Assembly: GCF_030409555.1 (NCBI RefSeq)
Contig: NZ_JAUFPU010000004.1
Coordinates: 62,001-126,000, forward strand
Source: Chitinimonas viridis
GTDB taxonomy: Bacteria > Pseudomonadota > Gammaproteobacteria > Burkholderiales > Chitinimonadaceae
DNA length: 64,000 nucleotides
Reading direction: 5' to 3'
In this document: piece by piece, positions 46,485 to 55,046 of the stretch
Position numbering within the stretch: position 1 is the first letter of the stretch
How the letters are laid out: every line of letters starts with the position of its first letter
The notes under the pieces: model-generated
What the model saw: the letters and a program-made list of their open reading frames with translations, nothing else
What the model was told of the DNA's origin: nothing
The model's database searches: none
Position numbers and translations under genes: made by a program

Positions 46485-46808
46485 ATGAAATTCATTGCTC
46501 TGATCGCGGCCTCGCTGCTCGCCACGACCGCCTTTGCCCAAGAGGCCGCCACCCCTGCGGCTGCGCCGGCAACCGCCGCGCCAGCCGCCCCCAAGCATGA
46601 CTGCAAGGCCCCCAGCCACCCTGGCCGGAGCGCCAGCCAGATACGCATGGATGCCTTCAACAAGCAACACAAGGCCTATGGCGAGTGCATGAAAAAATAC
46701 ATTGATGAGCAGGTTGCCATTTCCAATGCAGCCGCGAGCACCGGCAATGCCGCCATCAAGGAATACAACGACTACGTGAAGGCATTGAACGAGATCAACG
46801 GCCAATAG
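46485..46808 (+). CDS. Small exported protein
   Basis: A 107-residue protein with a clear signal peptide (MKFIALIAASLLATTAFA), an alanine/proline-rich stretch and a helical part with two cysteines (KHDCKAP and YGECMKKY) that could form a disulfide. I do not recognise a named family with certainty. It is a single gene followed by a terminator and divergent from the enoyl-CoA hydratase operon across a palindrome, so the two may share control. Confidence 0.7.
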   Translation: MKFIALIAASLLATTAFAQEAATPAAAPATAAPAAPKHDCKAPSHPGRSASQIRMDAFNKQHKAYGECMKKYIDEQVAISNAAASTGNAAIKEYNDYVKALNEINGQ

Positions 46809-46836
46809 TTCAGTAGCCACCTACTGGCAATCAAGC

Positions 46837-46866
46837 AAACGGCCCTCTTGACGGGCCGTTTGTCTT
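46837..46866 (+). terminator. Terminator after the small exported protein
   Basis: AAACGGCCC (46837-46845) pairs perfectly with GGGCCGTTT (46853-46861) around a 7-base loop and is followed by GTCTT. Confidence 0.75.
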
Positions 46867-46867
46867 A

Positions 46868-46894
46868 GAGTCTGTTCAAAGTCTTTTCGCCGCG
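46868..46894 (+). repeat. Solo end of the 57.7-kb MITE-like element
   Basis: GAGTCTGTTCAAAGTCTTTT and the following CGCCGCG match the left end of the element at 57750-57779 (GAGCCTGTTCAATGTCTTTT...) except at a few positions. No matching right end is found before the GNAT gene, whose stop lies 16 bp away. Confidence 0.6.
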
Positions 46895-46909
46895 CGCCGG
46901 CACGCTGGG

Positions 46910-47533
46910 TCAATCCGGGCTATTGGCCTGCTCACTCAGCCTGCCGCAAACCACACTGCTGGCCGCCAGCGTGCCCTCGGACCAATCCCTTACCCCCTGC
47001 CCTGCTACATCTGCCCAGGTTTCCATGATCTCACTGGCTAGGCTGACCGGGCTGGCAGGATGAGGTAGCAGCCGGGCTATGCCCTGCCCTTCTCCCACGC
47101 TCAGTCGCATGCCCTGGTTGCGCGCCAGTTCCATCAGCTCGGTGTTATAGGGCAGGAAGTACATAACCACCTCGACCACGCCCAAATTGCGGGCATGCAG
47201 GATGGCGCGCCCAAGCATGCGGCCCGCCAATCCCTGGCGGCGCTGGCCCGCGTCGACGCTGACGCCTATTTCGGCCGTCTTGCCTTGTCCATCCAGCGCC
47301 AGATGCGTCAGGCCTATCAGGCTAGGCTGGCCCTCGCGGCCCTGCCATACGCCATAGTGGGCATCGCGCTCAAAGTCCAGCCGACGCACGTAATCCCGTA
47401 TCGAATCATCGCTGGCGGGCCGGGCAAAGCGTTGCACCCGGTCTGTTTCGTCCAGCCGCAGCAGGTGGGCCAGCATGGCAGGCGCATCGGCCTGGTTTAG
47501 CTGCCGCACCAGCATCATTGCAGTCGTTGACAT
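46910..47533 (-). CDS. GNAT-family acetyltransferase
   Basis: A 207-residue protein with the GNAT fold. The acetyl-CoA binding loop reads GQRRQGLAGRMLGRAILHA at about 95-113, preceded by the strand AEIGVSVDA. The start at 47533 has AGGAG about 8 bases upstream. The substrate cannot be predicted; the C-terminal 50 residues are unlike standard GNAT enzymes. It stands alone between a solo repeat and a 255-bp spacer. Confidence 0.82.
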   Translation of the reverse strand: MSTTAMMLVRQLNQADAPAMLAHLLRLDETDRVQRFARPASDDSIRDYVRRLDFERDAHYGVWQGREGQPSLIGLTHLALDGQGKTAEIGVSVDAGQRRQGLAGRMLGRAILHARNLGVVEVVMYFLPYNTELMELARNQGMRLSVGEGQGIARLLPHPASPVSLASEIMETWADVAGQGVRDWSEGTLAASSVVCGRLSEQANSPD

Positions 47534-47716
47534 AGCAAGCTCCTGTGTTGACCAGGGGTGCCGTGTTGTCTCCGTACCGCGTGGCCTTGTGGGCTTTGTG
47601 CGCGGTACACGCTACTTTTAAGCGTGCAGCTTAAGGATTGCAAGTTGCCGGCCAATCATGTTGCATCGCAACAACCATAGCCATCAGGCAAGGGGCGGCA
47701 AGCAGTGCCCGCAAGC

Positions 47717-47746
47717 AAAAGGCGTGTCGCGCTGCCGCGACACGCC
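47717..47746 (-). terminator. Terminator after tldD
   Basis: A perfect 11-bp stem, GGCGTGTCGCG (47721-47731) with CGCGACACGCC (47736-47746), loop CTGC. On the minus strand it runs into TTTT. It is about 43 bp past the tldD stop. Confidence 0.8.
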
Positions 47747-47788
47747 TTCAAGGGAGCCTTCCGAAACCAGCTCACTCCATCAACCCAC

Positions 47789-49240
47789 TCAGGCCGTCCC
47801 TCCCACCGTCAGGCCGCCATCTATTCGTATGGTGGGCTGGCCCACGCCCACGGGCACGCTCTGCCCGTCCTTGCCGCAGGTGCCTACGCCGGCATCCAGC
47901 TGCAGGTCGTTGCCTATCATGCCCACCTTGGTCAACACATCAGGGCCGTTGCCTATCAAGGTCGCCCCCTTGACCGGATACTGGATCTTGCCGTCTTCCA
48001 CCCAGTAGGCTTCGCTGGCCGAGAACACAAATTTGCCGCTGGTGATATCCACCTGGCCACCGGCGAACTGGACGGCATACAGGCCGCGCTTGATCGAGCT
48101 GATGATCTCTTCCGGTGACTTGTCGCCATTCATCATGACCGTATTGGTCATGCGTGGCATGGTGATATGGGCGTAACTCTCACGCCGGCCGTTGCCCGTC
48201 GGCGCCACGCCCATCAGACGAGCATTGAGGCTGTCTTGCAGATAGCCCTGCAGCACGCCATCCTCGATCAACACCGTACGCTGGGTAGAATTGCCCTCAT
48301 CGTCCACATTCAGCGAGCCGCGGCGGTCTGGTATGGTGCCATCATCCACCACCGTCACCCCCTTGGCTGCCACCCGCTGGCCGACCTTGCCGGCGAAGGC
48401 GGAGCTGCCCTTGCGATTGAAATCACCTTCCAGGCCATGGCCTATGGCTTCATGCAGCAGGATGCCAGGCCAGCCATTGCCCAGCACCACCGTCATTTCC
48501 CCCGCCGGCGCGGGCCTGGCGTCCAGGTTTACCAGGGCCTGGCGCACCGCCTCACGGGCATAGCCCTGCAGTCGCTCTTCGCTGAAGTAGCTGTAATCGT
48601 AACGGCCGCCGCCTCCCACATGTGCCGATTCACGCCGGCCGTTTTGTTCTACGATCACCTGTATCCCAACCCGTACCAGCGGCCTGACATCGGCGGCCCG
48701 ATGGCCATCGTGGCGGGCAATGTAGATCACCTCATACTCGCCGGCCAGGCTGGCCATCACCTGGATCACGCGCGGGTCCAGGCTGCGGGCGTAGCTCTCC
48801 AGCCGCTCCAGCAGCTTGACCTTGTCGGCCTCGGCCAAGCTGCCCAAGGGGTCCAGGGTGGCATACAGCGGTTGCACCGCCGACGGCCGACGCGCTGCCC
48901 CTGCCAGCCCCTGTCCACCTTGCCGGCCTATGGCACGGGTTGCCTTGGCTGCCGAGTGCAGGGCCGCCAGGCTGATGTCGTCTGAGTAGGCAAAGGCCGT
49001 CTTCTCGCCGCTGACAGCCCTGACACCCACGCCCTGATCAATATTGAAACTGCCCGATTTGACGATGCCTTCCTCCAGGCTCCAGCCTTCAGCTCGGCTG
49101 TACTGGAAGTAAAGATCGGCGTAGTCCACATCATGGCGCATGATTTCGCCAAAAACCTGGTCCAGGGCGGCATCATCCAGACTGTAGGGATTCAGCAGAT
49201 AATGTTCGGCCGTCTGCGTCGGCAAGGTAGTGCTGCTCAT
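47789..49240 (-). CDS. tldD: Metalloprotease TldD
   Basis: Subunit of the TldD/TldE protease, which matures or degrades small peptides such as microcin B17 and the CcdA antitoxin. The 483-residue product carries the zinc motif HEAIGHGLEGD with HEAIGH at 263-268, and the C-terminal cysteine in GTCGKDGQS. The start at 49240 gives the usual MSSTTLPTQTAEHYLLNPY opening. It follows the SBP and nitrilase genes; nitrilase-tldD pairing after yhdP is common in betaproteobacteria. tldE (pmbA) is not in the window. Confidence 0.95.
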   Translation of the reverse strand: MSSTTLPTQTAEHYLLNPYSLDDAALDQVFGEIMRHDVDYADLYFQYSRAEGWSLEEGIVKSGSFNIDQGVGVRAVSGEKTAFAYSDDISLAALHSAAKATRAIGRQGGQGLAGAARRPSAVQPLYATLDPLGSLAEADKVKLLERLESYARSLDPRVIQVMASLAGEYEVIYIARHDGHRAADVRPLVRVGIQVIVEQNGRRESAHVGGGGRYDYSYFSEERLQGYAREAVRQALVNLDARPAPAGEMTVVLGNGWPGILLHEAIGHGLEGDFNRKGSSAFAGKVGQRVAAKGVTVVDDGTIPDRRGSLNVDDEGNSTQRTVLIEDGVLQGYLQDSLNARLMGVAPTGNGRRESYAHITMPRMTNTVMMNGDKSPEEIISSIKRGLYAVQFAGGQVDITSGKFVFSASEAYWVEDGKIQYPVKGATLIGNGPDVLTKVGMIGNDLQLDAGVGTCGKDGQSVPVGVGQPTIRIDGGLTVGGTA

Positions 49241-49286
49241 GTTTGTGCTCTTGTCATGGGTAGGCGCGCAGTGCGCCAGGCTGCCA

Positions 49287-50072
49287 CTAGTTCGGCCTGG
49301 GGCCAAGGTAGCGGCGCAGGATAGCGGTGAATTGTTGCTGCATGGGGCCGGCCAGCAGGGCTTCCCAGCGGTTCAGCTCGGCCGCGCCAAAACGCGACCG
49401 CGAAAAATACAGGCCCGCCCTGAGCTCATTGCGCTCAGGCGTCCAGTCCAGCGTGTGCACCTTACCATCTAGCGCGTAGCGCGGCAGCATCAGGCGGTAC
49501 AGCATGGGGCTGGAAATCAGGGCGTTGATACGGCCGATTTTCATCTGGTGGTACAGACTTTCGATATCGGCCACTTCAATCAGTTCACCGCGTTCGCGCT
49601 GACGGGCAAGCAATTGCTCCCAAATCGCATCGCCGTATTTATAGGAACGTACGATGCCCAGGCGAAACTCCGGCAATTCGTCCAGATCCGCCAGGCTTGC
49701 CGGCCGCCCCAGGCTTTTGAGCACCACCAGTTCATTGCCATTGCCCCAATAAGGCAGCGGCATGAACTGCCCAAAGCGATCGCGCTGCTCGGTAGGCAGG
49801 GCCGACAGCACCATGTCCGTCTCGCCCTGCTCGTACATCTTCCAGATCAACACCCGAGACAGCTCCGCTACCTGAAAACGGCAGCCGGTCGCCTGGCCCA
49901 GCGCCGCCACCAGGTCGGGGTCGATACCTTGCGGCTGGCCCTCCGCATCGCGCCAATAAGCCATGCCAAAAGGGTGGTACGCCACCCGCACGGCCCTGTC
50001 GGCGCAACCGTAGTCTGCCGGCGCCGCATAAGCCAGGGTGGCAATCAGCAGTGCCAGGCAGTAGCGCAGCAT
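49287..50072 (-). CDS. Periplasmic amino-acid-binding-type protein (SBP family 3)
   Basis: A 261-residue exported protein with a signal peptide (MLRYCLALLIATLAYA) and the family 3 solute-binding fold: RVAYHPFGMAYWRDAEGQPQGIDPDLVAAL, cut here by reading to 'GIDPDLV'. It continues with LSRVLIWKMYEQGETDMVLSA. No permease or ATPase genes are beside it, so it may sense or bind a solute rather than feed an ABC importer. Its ATG overlaps the nitrilase stop by one base (TGATG), showing coupled translation. It separates the nitrilase from tldD, which are often adjacent in relatives. Confidence 0.75.
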   Translation of the reverse strand: MLRYCLALLIATLAYAAPADYGCADRAVRVAYHPFGMAYWRDAEGQPQGIDPDLVAALGQATGCRFQVAELSRVLIWKMYEQGETDMVLSALPTEQRDRFGQFMPLPYWGNGNELVVLKSLGRPASLADLDELPEFRLGIVRSYKYGDAIWEQLLARQRERGELIEVADIESLYHQMKIGRINALISSPMLYRLMLPRYALDGKVHTLDWTPERNELRAGLYFSRSRFGAAELNRWEALLAGPMQQQFTAILRRYLGPRPN

Positions 50073-50929
50073 CAGGCCAGCACTCGATGGCTCAATGCCG
50101 GCAAGCCCTGCCTCAGCCTGGCCTTGTAGTCGTGATCGATATCGGCCACCACGATGCCGGAACCACGCGGCAAGCGGTCCAGCACGATGCCCCATGGGTC
50201 AACAATCATGCTGTCGCCATGGGTTTCGCGGCCATTGCGGTGAAACCCGCCCTGGGCCGAGGCAATCACATAGGCCAGATTCTCTATGGCGCGGGCACGC
50301 ACCAGTGTCTCCCAATGCGCTCGTCCGGTGGTTTCGGTAAATGCCGCCGGCACGATGATCAGGTCCACTGGCTGCATGCGGCGGAACAGCTCGGGGAAGC
50401 GCAGATCGTAGCAAATGGCCAGACCGATACGGCCAAAGGGCGAGTCGAACACCACCACTTCATCGCCTGGGGTGATGGTGGCTTCCTCACGGTAGGTCTC
50501 CGTGCCCATTTCAAAGCCGAACAGATGGATCTTGTCGTAACGCGCAACCTGGCGGCCCAGGTCATCGAACACCAGGGTGGAGTTCCGTACCTTGGCGGGG
50601 TCTTCAGTCCACAGCGGCACCGAGCCACCTACGATCCAGATGCCCAGCTTCTTAGCTGTCTTGGATAAAAAAGCCTGTATCTGCCCCTCACCCGGCTGCT
50701 CACGTACGGCCACCTTGTCAGTGTCCTTCAGGCCCAGAATGGCAAAGTATTCGGGCAGGACCACCAGCTTGGCGCCCTGTTTGGCGGCCAGCTTGAGCAA
50801 GACTTCTGCCTCGGTCAGATTGGCCGATACGCTAGGGCCGGAAGCCATCTGCACGGCAGCAACCCGCAAGCCGCCGCTGGTAGCGGCGCGGGCTGCGGCT
50901 TGCTGGCTGGTATGAGCACGAGTCGACAT
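50072..50929 (-). CDS. Nitrilase-superfamily carbon-nitrogen hydrolase (Nit1/deaminated glutathione amidase type)
   Basis: A 285-residue amidase with the Glu-Lys-Cys triad E60 (VVLPEYF), K133 (RYDKIHLF) and C173 (AICYDLRFPELF). The close match to the Nit1 group suggests hydrolysis of deaminated glutathione, a metabolite-repair reaction, but other amides are possible. The start at 50929 has AAAGGAGA about 8 bases upstream. It lies between yhdP and the SBP/tldD genes on the minus strand, a conserved neighbourhood. Confidence 0.9.
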   Translation of the reverse strand: MSTRAHTSQQAAARAATSGGLRVAAVQMASGPSVSANLTEAEVLLKLAAKQGAKLVVLPEYFAILGLKDTDKVAVREQPGEGQIQAFLSKTAKKLGIWIVGGSVPLWTEDPAKVRNSTLVFDDLGRQVARYDKIHLFGFEMGTETYREEATITPGDEVVVFDSPFGRIGLAICYDLRFPELFRRMQPVDLIIVPAAFTETTGRAHWETLVRARAIENLAYVIASAQGGFHRNGRETHGDSMIVDPWGIVLDRLPRGSGIVVADIDHDYKARLRQGLPALSHRVLA

Positions 50930-51100
50930 GATGTGTCTCCTTTCTTGTATTTTGAAGGCGGTTTACCACCCTGACGCCGCTTGGTGAACGCGCTCTGACG
51001 AGGCGCTTCCAGCAATCTCGCCTGCGCCTATCCACTACGGAGAGGCTGAAGCAAGGCTGCGGTGCTGGGCTGGGCTATCCCCTTAATGCCGTCCGCACGG

Positions 51101-54100
51101 CTACTTGCTACTACCTGCTGCGCCTACCTTGCTGTACTGCGGGTCTGTCCAGGTGCCGGTGATATCGTACTCATAGGCCACCAACTGCCCCAACGGGTCT
51201 TTCAGCACCCGCTGCAGCAGAAACGCCCCCACACCCACCAGGGGGTTGGCCAGTGCCACCCCAGCCCCCACGGCAAAGCTATCGCCCACCGTGGGCACGA
51301 TGCGCACACGTAGCTTCTGGGTTTCCCGGCCTATGTCGGTCTCGCCCCTGAACAGTACCTGTGCCGCAGGTCCGACTATGGTCAGATTGTCCGTCGTCAT
51401 CACGCCTCGCACTACCTTACTATCGCCCTCGATACGGTCGAAGGCAAAGCCCTCGCTGAAGACATCGCGAAAATCCAGAGTCAGGCGCCGTTGCAGCGAT
51501 TGCAGGCTGAGTATCCCCAGCAACCTGCCCATGCCGGGTTCTACCTTGGCAAACTGACCGGATTCGGCCTTGATGCTGAATTTGCCGCTCATGCTGGGAT
51601 AATCAGGCGCCAACGGTGAACCGCGCCAGGCCAGATCGCCACGCAAACTCCCTTCGCCCCGCCGCACCGTCTCGGGATAGCCAAACCGGCCCAGCAGCTT
51701 GCCCACATTGTCAGATGCTATGTCCAGCCTTACCTTGGTGCCTGCATCCTCCCCGACCGGCTGCCACACCCCCTGCATACTGAGCCGTCCGTCGGGATTC
51801 GACAGTGTCAGGCTCTCTATCAGCCAGTTCTCCCGCTGCTGTTGCGCTTTTACGTCAAGCCGGCCCAGCGCATGCCCACGGTAGTAAAAGTCTTCGGCAA
51901 CGATATCCAGTGCAGGCAGGGACTGATTGCTGAAGCCACTCCCTGTTGGTGCACCCGGCGCATCCGGCAAAGGCAGCACCAAGCGGGCAAACCGCGCATG
52001 CACCTTGCCCTTGGCCTGTGGCGACCAAGCCAGCCGGCCTTCGATCTGCTTGCCGCTGGCTGTCAATTGCCAAGCCCCATCCTTACCCGGCACGGCGCGC
52101 AAGGCCAGATCATCCAGCTGGCTACCCAGCGCCATCAGTTTGCCTGCCCTAAGCTCTATGCCCGCTAATGCCATGCCACTGGCGGCCTTGCCGCCCGCCC
52201 CCTCCAACAGCGCCAGCCAAGGGTCCAAGGCAAGCTCAGGCAGGGTGCCGGTCAGCCAGAGCCCACGATTGGCGTTATTGGGCACGCCGCCACCCAGGCG
52301 CACTTCGCCTCGCTCCACTTGCCAATCCTGGTCAGTGGCGGCGGCAAGCTGGACTTCAGCATTCAGCTGGCTACCCAGCGCCACCTTCCAGTTCTCTGTC
52401 TGCCCGGCATTGTCGAGCACCAGCCGCAAGGGCCTGACCTCGCCCATGGCTTTACCCAACGGTGCCGGTAAATCCAACCGCACATCCTTCAGCGGCGCAT
52501 CCAACTGCACGCTCCAGCCTTGCTCGGGTAGATCAAGCTGTACTCGATAGTCCGTCATGCCCACCAGGCGATCCGCCAAGGGCAGGCTGTAGCGCTTTGC
52601 CGCCAGGCCCACATCAGCACGGCCGCTGGCGCGCATCTGCACCACACCGCTGTCGGAGGTGGACAAGTCAGCCCGGAATGCACCACCCAGCGTGCGCCCC
52701 CGCAGGGCGCTGGCGCTGACCTTGCTCTCGGTAAAGGTCAGCTCCCCCTGTAGATCTGTCATTTCAGGCAGTTGTTCACCGACCTGCAGCTGATTGCCGG
52801 CAAAGCGGTAACTGCCCGCCAGCTTGGTTGCATCTACATCCTCAAATGGGATCTCCAGCTTGATCGACAGTTTGCCGTCACCGGCGGCGCGAGTAGCACT
52901 ACCCATGCCATCCAGGCTGGCATCCAGCGGACTCTGCGCGATATAGCGCAGGAACTCGGCAGTCTGCCCTTCGGCCGAGCCCTCTATGCGCACGCTGGGG
53001 CTCAGCTCCAGGTCATCGATCACAGCCAGTGCATCGCTTACCCGTGCCCCCAGTATCTGCCCCCCCGCCGCTACCGTGAGCCGGTTGCCAACGATACGTA
53101 CCTCGCCGTCTATCCCGCTCATGGCAGGCCAGCCGTCGCTGTAGTCCAGCGTCACGCCCTTGGCCTGGGTAACCACCTCCCACACGCCCACCTTGCCATC
53201 GGTGAACGGAAAGCCTGCCAAGGGGCCATTCAGCGTAAAGCGCGCATCACGCGCCTCGCCCGCAGTCAGGCTCTGGCGCAGCCAGTGGCGGGTATCGTTG
53301 CCCAGCATGATGGGCAGGTAATCGGCCACCTTGCTGGCCGTGAGCCTGGGCACGGCAGCCTTCAAATCCAGGCTGCCCAGGCCCGTACCGGGCCAACGCC
53401 AGGTTGCCTGGGCCTGTGCTTCGAGATCAGCGTTGCTGGCGCTGAAATCACTGAGCTTGACGACCCAGTGCTTGCCCACCCTCGACCAATCCAGTGCCAG
53501 GCGGATGCGATCCAGATTGAGCGGCTGCTCAAACACCGTGCTGGAGGCCAACCTGAAGCGCTGGCCGCGCAGCGCCAGACTTCCCTTGGACTCACTGAAG
53601 GTCAACTCACCATCCACCGGCCCCAAGCTGGGCCAGGGCGCAGGTGCAAGCAGCCCCAGTCCACTGAAACCCACCCGGCCATCATAGGCCTGCGGCTCGC
53701 GCCAATCGCCCTTCCAGCTCGCACTCATACGATCCAGGCGACCACTGGGCTGCATGCCGCCAAGCGCTTGGCGCAAGGCAGTGGGCAGGGGCAGCGATGG
53801 CGGGAGACTCGCCAATCCGGATAGCGTCACCCCATGGGCGCTGAACTGGCCACCACCCTCCTTGTGAAAGACCAGCGTCGCCTGGCTGCCATCCAGCAAC
53901 TTGCCGCCATCGGCTCGCAGTTTCAGATCGCCCAGCGTCAACTCTCGTTCGCCGTCGCGGTCTCGCCAGCGCAAGGAACCGGACAAGGCATTGACCTCCA
54001 GCGGGGCCAGTTCGGGAGACAGGCGTACCACTACATCGCGCAGTGCCAAACGGGCATCCACGGCCGTGGGGCGCAAGCCCTCAAATGCCAGCTTGAGCTC

Positions 54101-54934
54101 CAGCCGCCCCTGGCCGCGCCGCAGCGCTACCGGGTAGGGTAGCCACTGCCCCCAGGCCGCCATGTCCACCTTGTCCAGCACGGTGCTGACACTACCCTGC
54201 CATTGATCCAGCTGTGCCAGGTCATCCCCGCGCCAGCGGGCCTCAAGCTGGAATGGCTGCGCCAGCGCCGCAGGCGGCGTGGCCGACAGCTCAGCCTGAT
54301 GCTGGCCAAACAAGCGATTTTCCAGGCTCAGATCCACCTGCTCCAATTGCAGCATTGGTGCCTGCCGCAGGTCATCGCGCCAGCTGATGCGGCCATCCAC
54401 AATCGCAATATCATGCTGCCGTAATAGCCAGTCGGTCAGGCTGCCTTGCTTGCCTGTCTCGTTCAATGGCAATCCCGCCAGCCTGATCATTCCGTCAGTA
54501 TCACGGGTCAGCTGGAGATCGGGTTGCAGCAAGGTCAGCTTGTCAAAGCGCAAATCACCCAGCAGTAGCGGCCACCACGATAGCGTGGCCTCAACCTCTG
54601 CCAGATTCAGGGCGGGGCGGCCATCGTTGTGGCGCAGGCTAAGCTGTCGAAACGACAAATACGGCAATACACCCCGCCAGCCACCTTCAACCTGCCCTAT
54701 GCTGATAGGCCGGCCTACACGCTGGCTCAGCTCCGCCACCAGGCGTGGCCGGTACTCGGGCAAATGCGGGAAGAACCACCAATGCAGCCAGGCGGCGCCA
54801 AGCGCCCACAGCACGCCCACCGCCAAGGCCGCCCATATCAGGGCGCGGCTGTGCCAATGCAGCAAATGCAGGCATTTGCGGCGCAGCCAGATCAGGCGGG
54901 CTTGCAGGGGATGACGATATGGCGCGGGCGACAT
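51101..54934 (-). CDS. yhdP: YhdP-family AsmA-like envelope protein
   Basis: A 1277-residue protein with one N-terminal membrane helix (ALIWAALAVGVLWALG, about 30-50) and a very long periplasmic part made of repeated beta-rich segments with the DUF3971 and AsmA-like C-terminal domain. YhdP, TamB and YdbH are thought to form bridges that carry phospholipids from inner to outer membrane. The size and neighbours (nitrilase, tldD) match YhdP. The start at 54934 is the first ATG before a positively charged segment and has no clear ribosome binding site. Divergent from glnE. Confidence 0.9.
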   Translation of the reverse strand: MSPAPYRHPLQARLIWLRRKCLHLLHWHSRALIWAALAVGVLWALGAAWLHWWFFPHLPEYRPRLVAELSQRVGRPISIGQVEGGWRGVLPYLSFRQLSLRHNDGRPALNLAEVEATLSWWPLLLGDLRFDKLTLLQPDLQLTRDTDGMIRLAGLPLNETGKQGSLTDWLLRQHDIAIVDGRISWRDDLRQAPMLQLEQVDLSLENRLFGQHQAELSATPPAALAQPFQLEARWRGDDLAQLDQWQGSVSTVLDKVDMAAWGQWLPYPVALRRGQGRLELKLAFEGLRPTAVDARLALRDVVVRLSPELAPLEVNALSGSLRWRDRDGERELTLGDLKLRADGGKLLDGSQATLVFHKEGGGQFSAHGVTLSGLASLPPSLPLPTALRQALGGMQPSGRLDRMSASWKGDWREPQAYDGRVGFSGLGLLAPAPWPSLGPVDGELTFSESKGSLALRGQRFRLASSTVFEQPLNLDRIRLALDWSRVGKHWVVKLSDFSASNADLEAQAQATWRWPGTGLGSLDLKAAVPRLTASKVADYLPIMLGNDTRHWLRQSLTAGEARDARFTLNGPLAGFPFTDGKVGVWEVVTQAKGVTLDYSDGWPAMSGIDGEVRIVGNRLTVAAGGQILGARVSDALAVIDDLELSPSVRIEGSAEGQTAEFLRYIAQSPLDASLDGMGSATRAAGDGKLSIKLEIPFEDVDATKLAGSYRFAGNQLQVGEQLPEMTDLQGELTFTESKVSASALRGRTLGGAFRADLSTSDSGVVQMRASGRADVGLAAKRYSLPLADRLVGMTDYRVQLDLPEQGWSVQLDAPLKDVRLDLPAPLGKAMGEVRPLRLVLDNAGQTENWKVALGSQLNAEVQLAAATDQDWQVERGEVRLGGGVPNNANRGLWLTGTLPELALDPWLALLEGAGGKAASGMALAGIELRAGKLMALGSQLDDLALRAVPGKDGAWQLTASGKQIEGRLAWSPQAKGKVHARFARLVLPLPDAPGAPTGSGFSNQSLPALDIVAEDFYYRGHALGRLDVKAQQQRENWLIESLTLSNPDGRLSMQGVWQPVGEDAGTKVRLDIASDNVGKLLGRFGYPETVRRGEGSLRGDLAWRGSPLAPDYPSMSGKFSIKAESGQFAKVEPGMGRLLGILSLQSLQRRLTLDFRDVFSEGFAFDRIEGDSKVVRGVMTTDNLTIVGPAAQVLFRGETDIGRETQKLRVRIVPTVGDSFAVGAGVALANPLVGVGAFLLQRVLKDPLGQLVAYEYDITGTWTDPQYSKVGAAGSSK

Positions 54935-54966
54935 TGCAGCAGTGAAACGTACGCCCGAACAGGCGG

Positions 54967-54990
54967 CTAGAATAAGAGCCTGGATTCTAG
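54967..54990. promoter_or_regulatory. Mirror-image -10 elements for yhdP and glnE
   Basis: CTAGAAT (54967-54973) and ATTCTAG (54984-54990) are a perfect inverted repeat. TAGAAT reads as a -10 on both strands, pointing toward glnE on plus and yhdP on minus. The -35 regions are weak. Confidence 0.4.
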
Positions 54991-55046
54991 CTGTCCGCAC
55001 CACACCGCGTCTCGCGCATTCACAGGGCTTTGCACATATTTACGAC

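Noticed and set aside
52772-53824. Open frame of 350 codons antisense to yhdP
   Set aside because: Low-complexity shadow of yhdP; no family motif or start signal.
54942-55046. GTG start for glnE giving 35 extra residues
   Set aside because: It lies upstream of the likely -10 at 54968 and the added residues do not look like the family N terminus.
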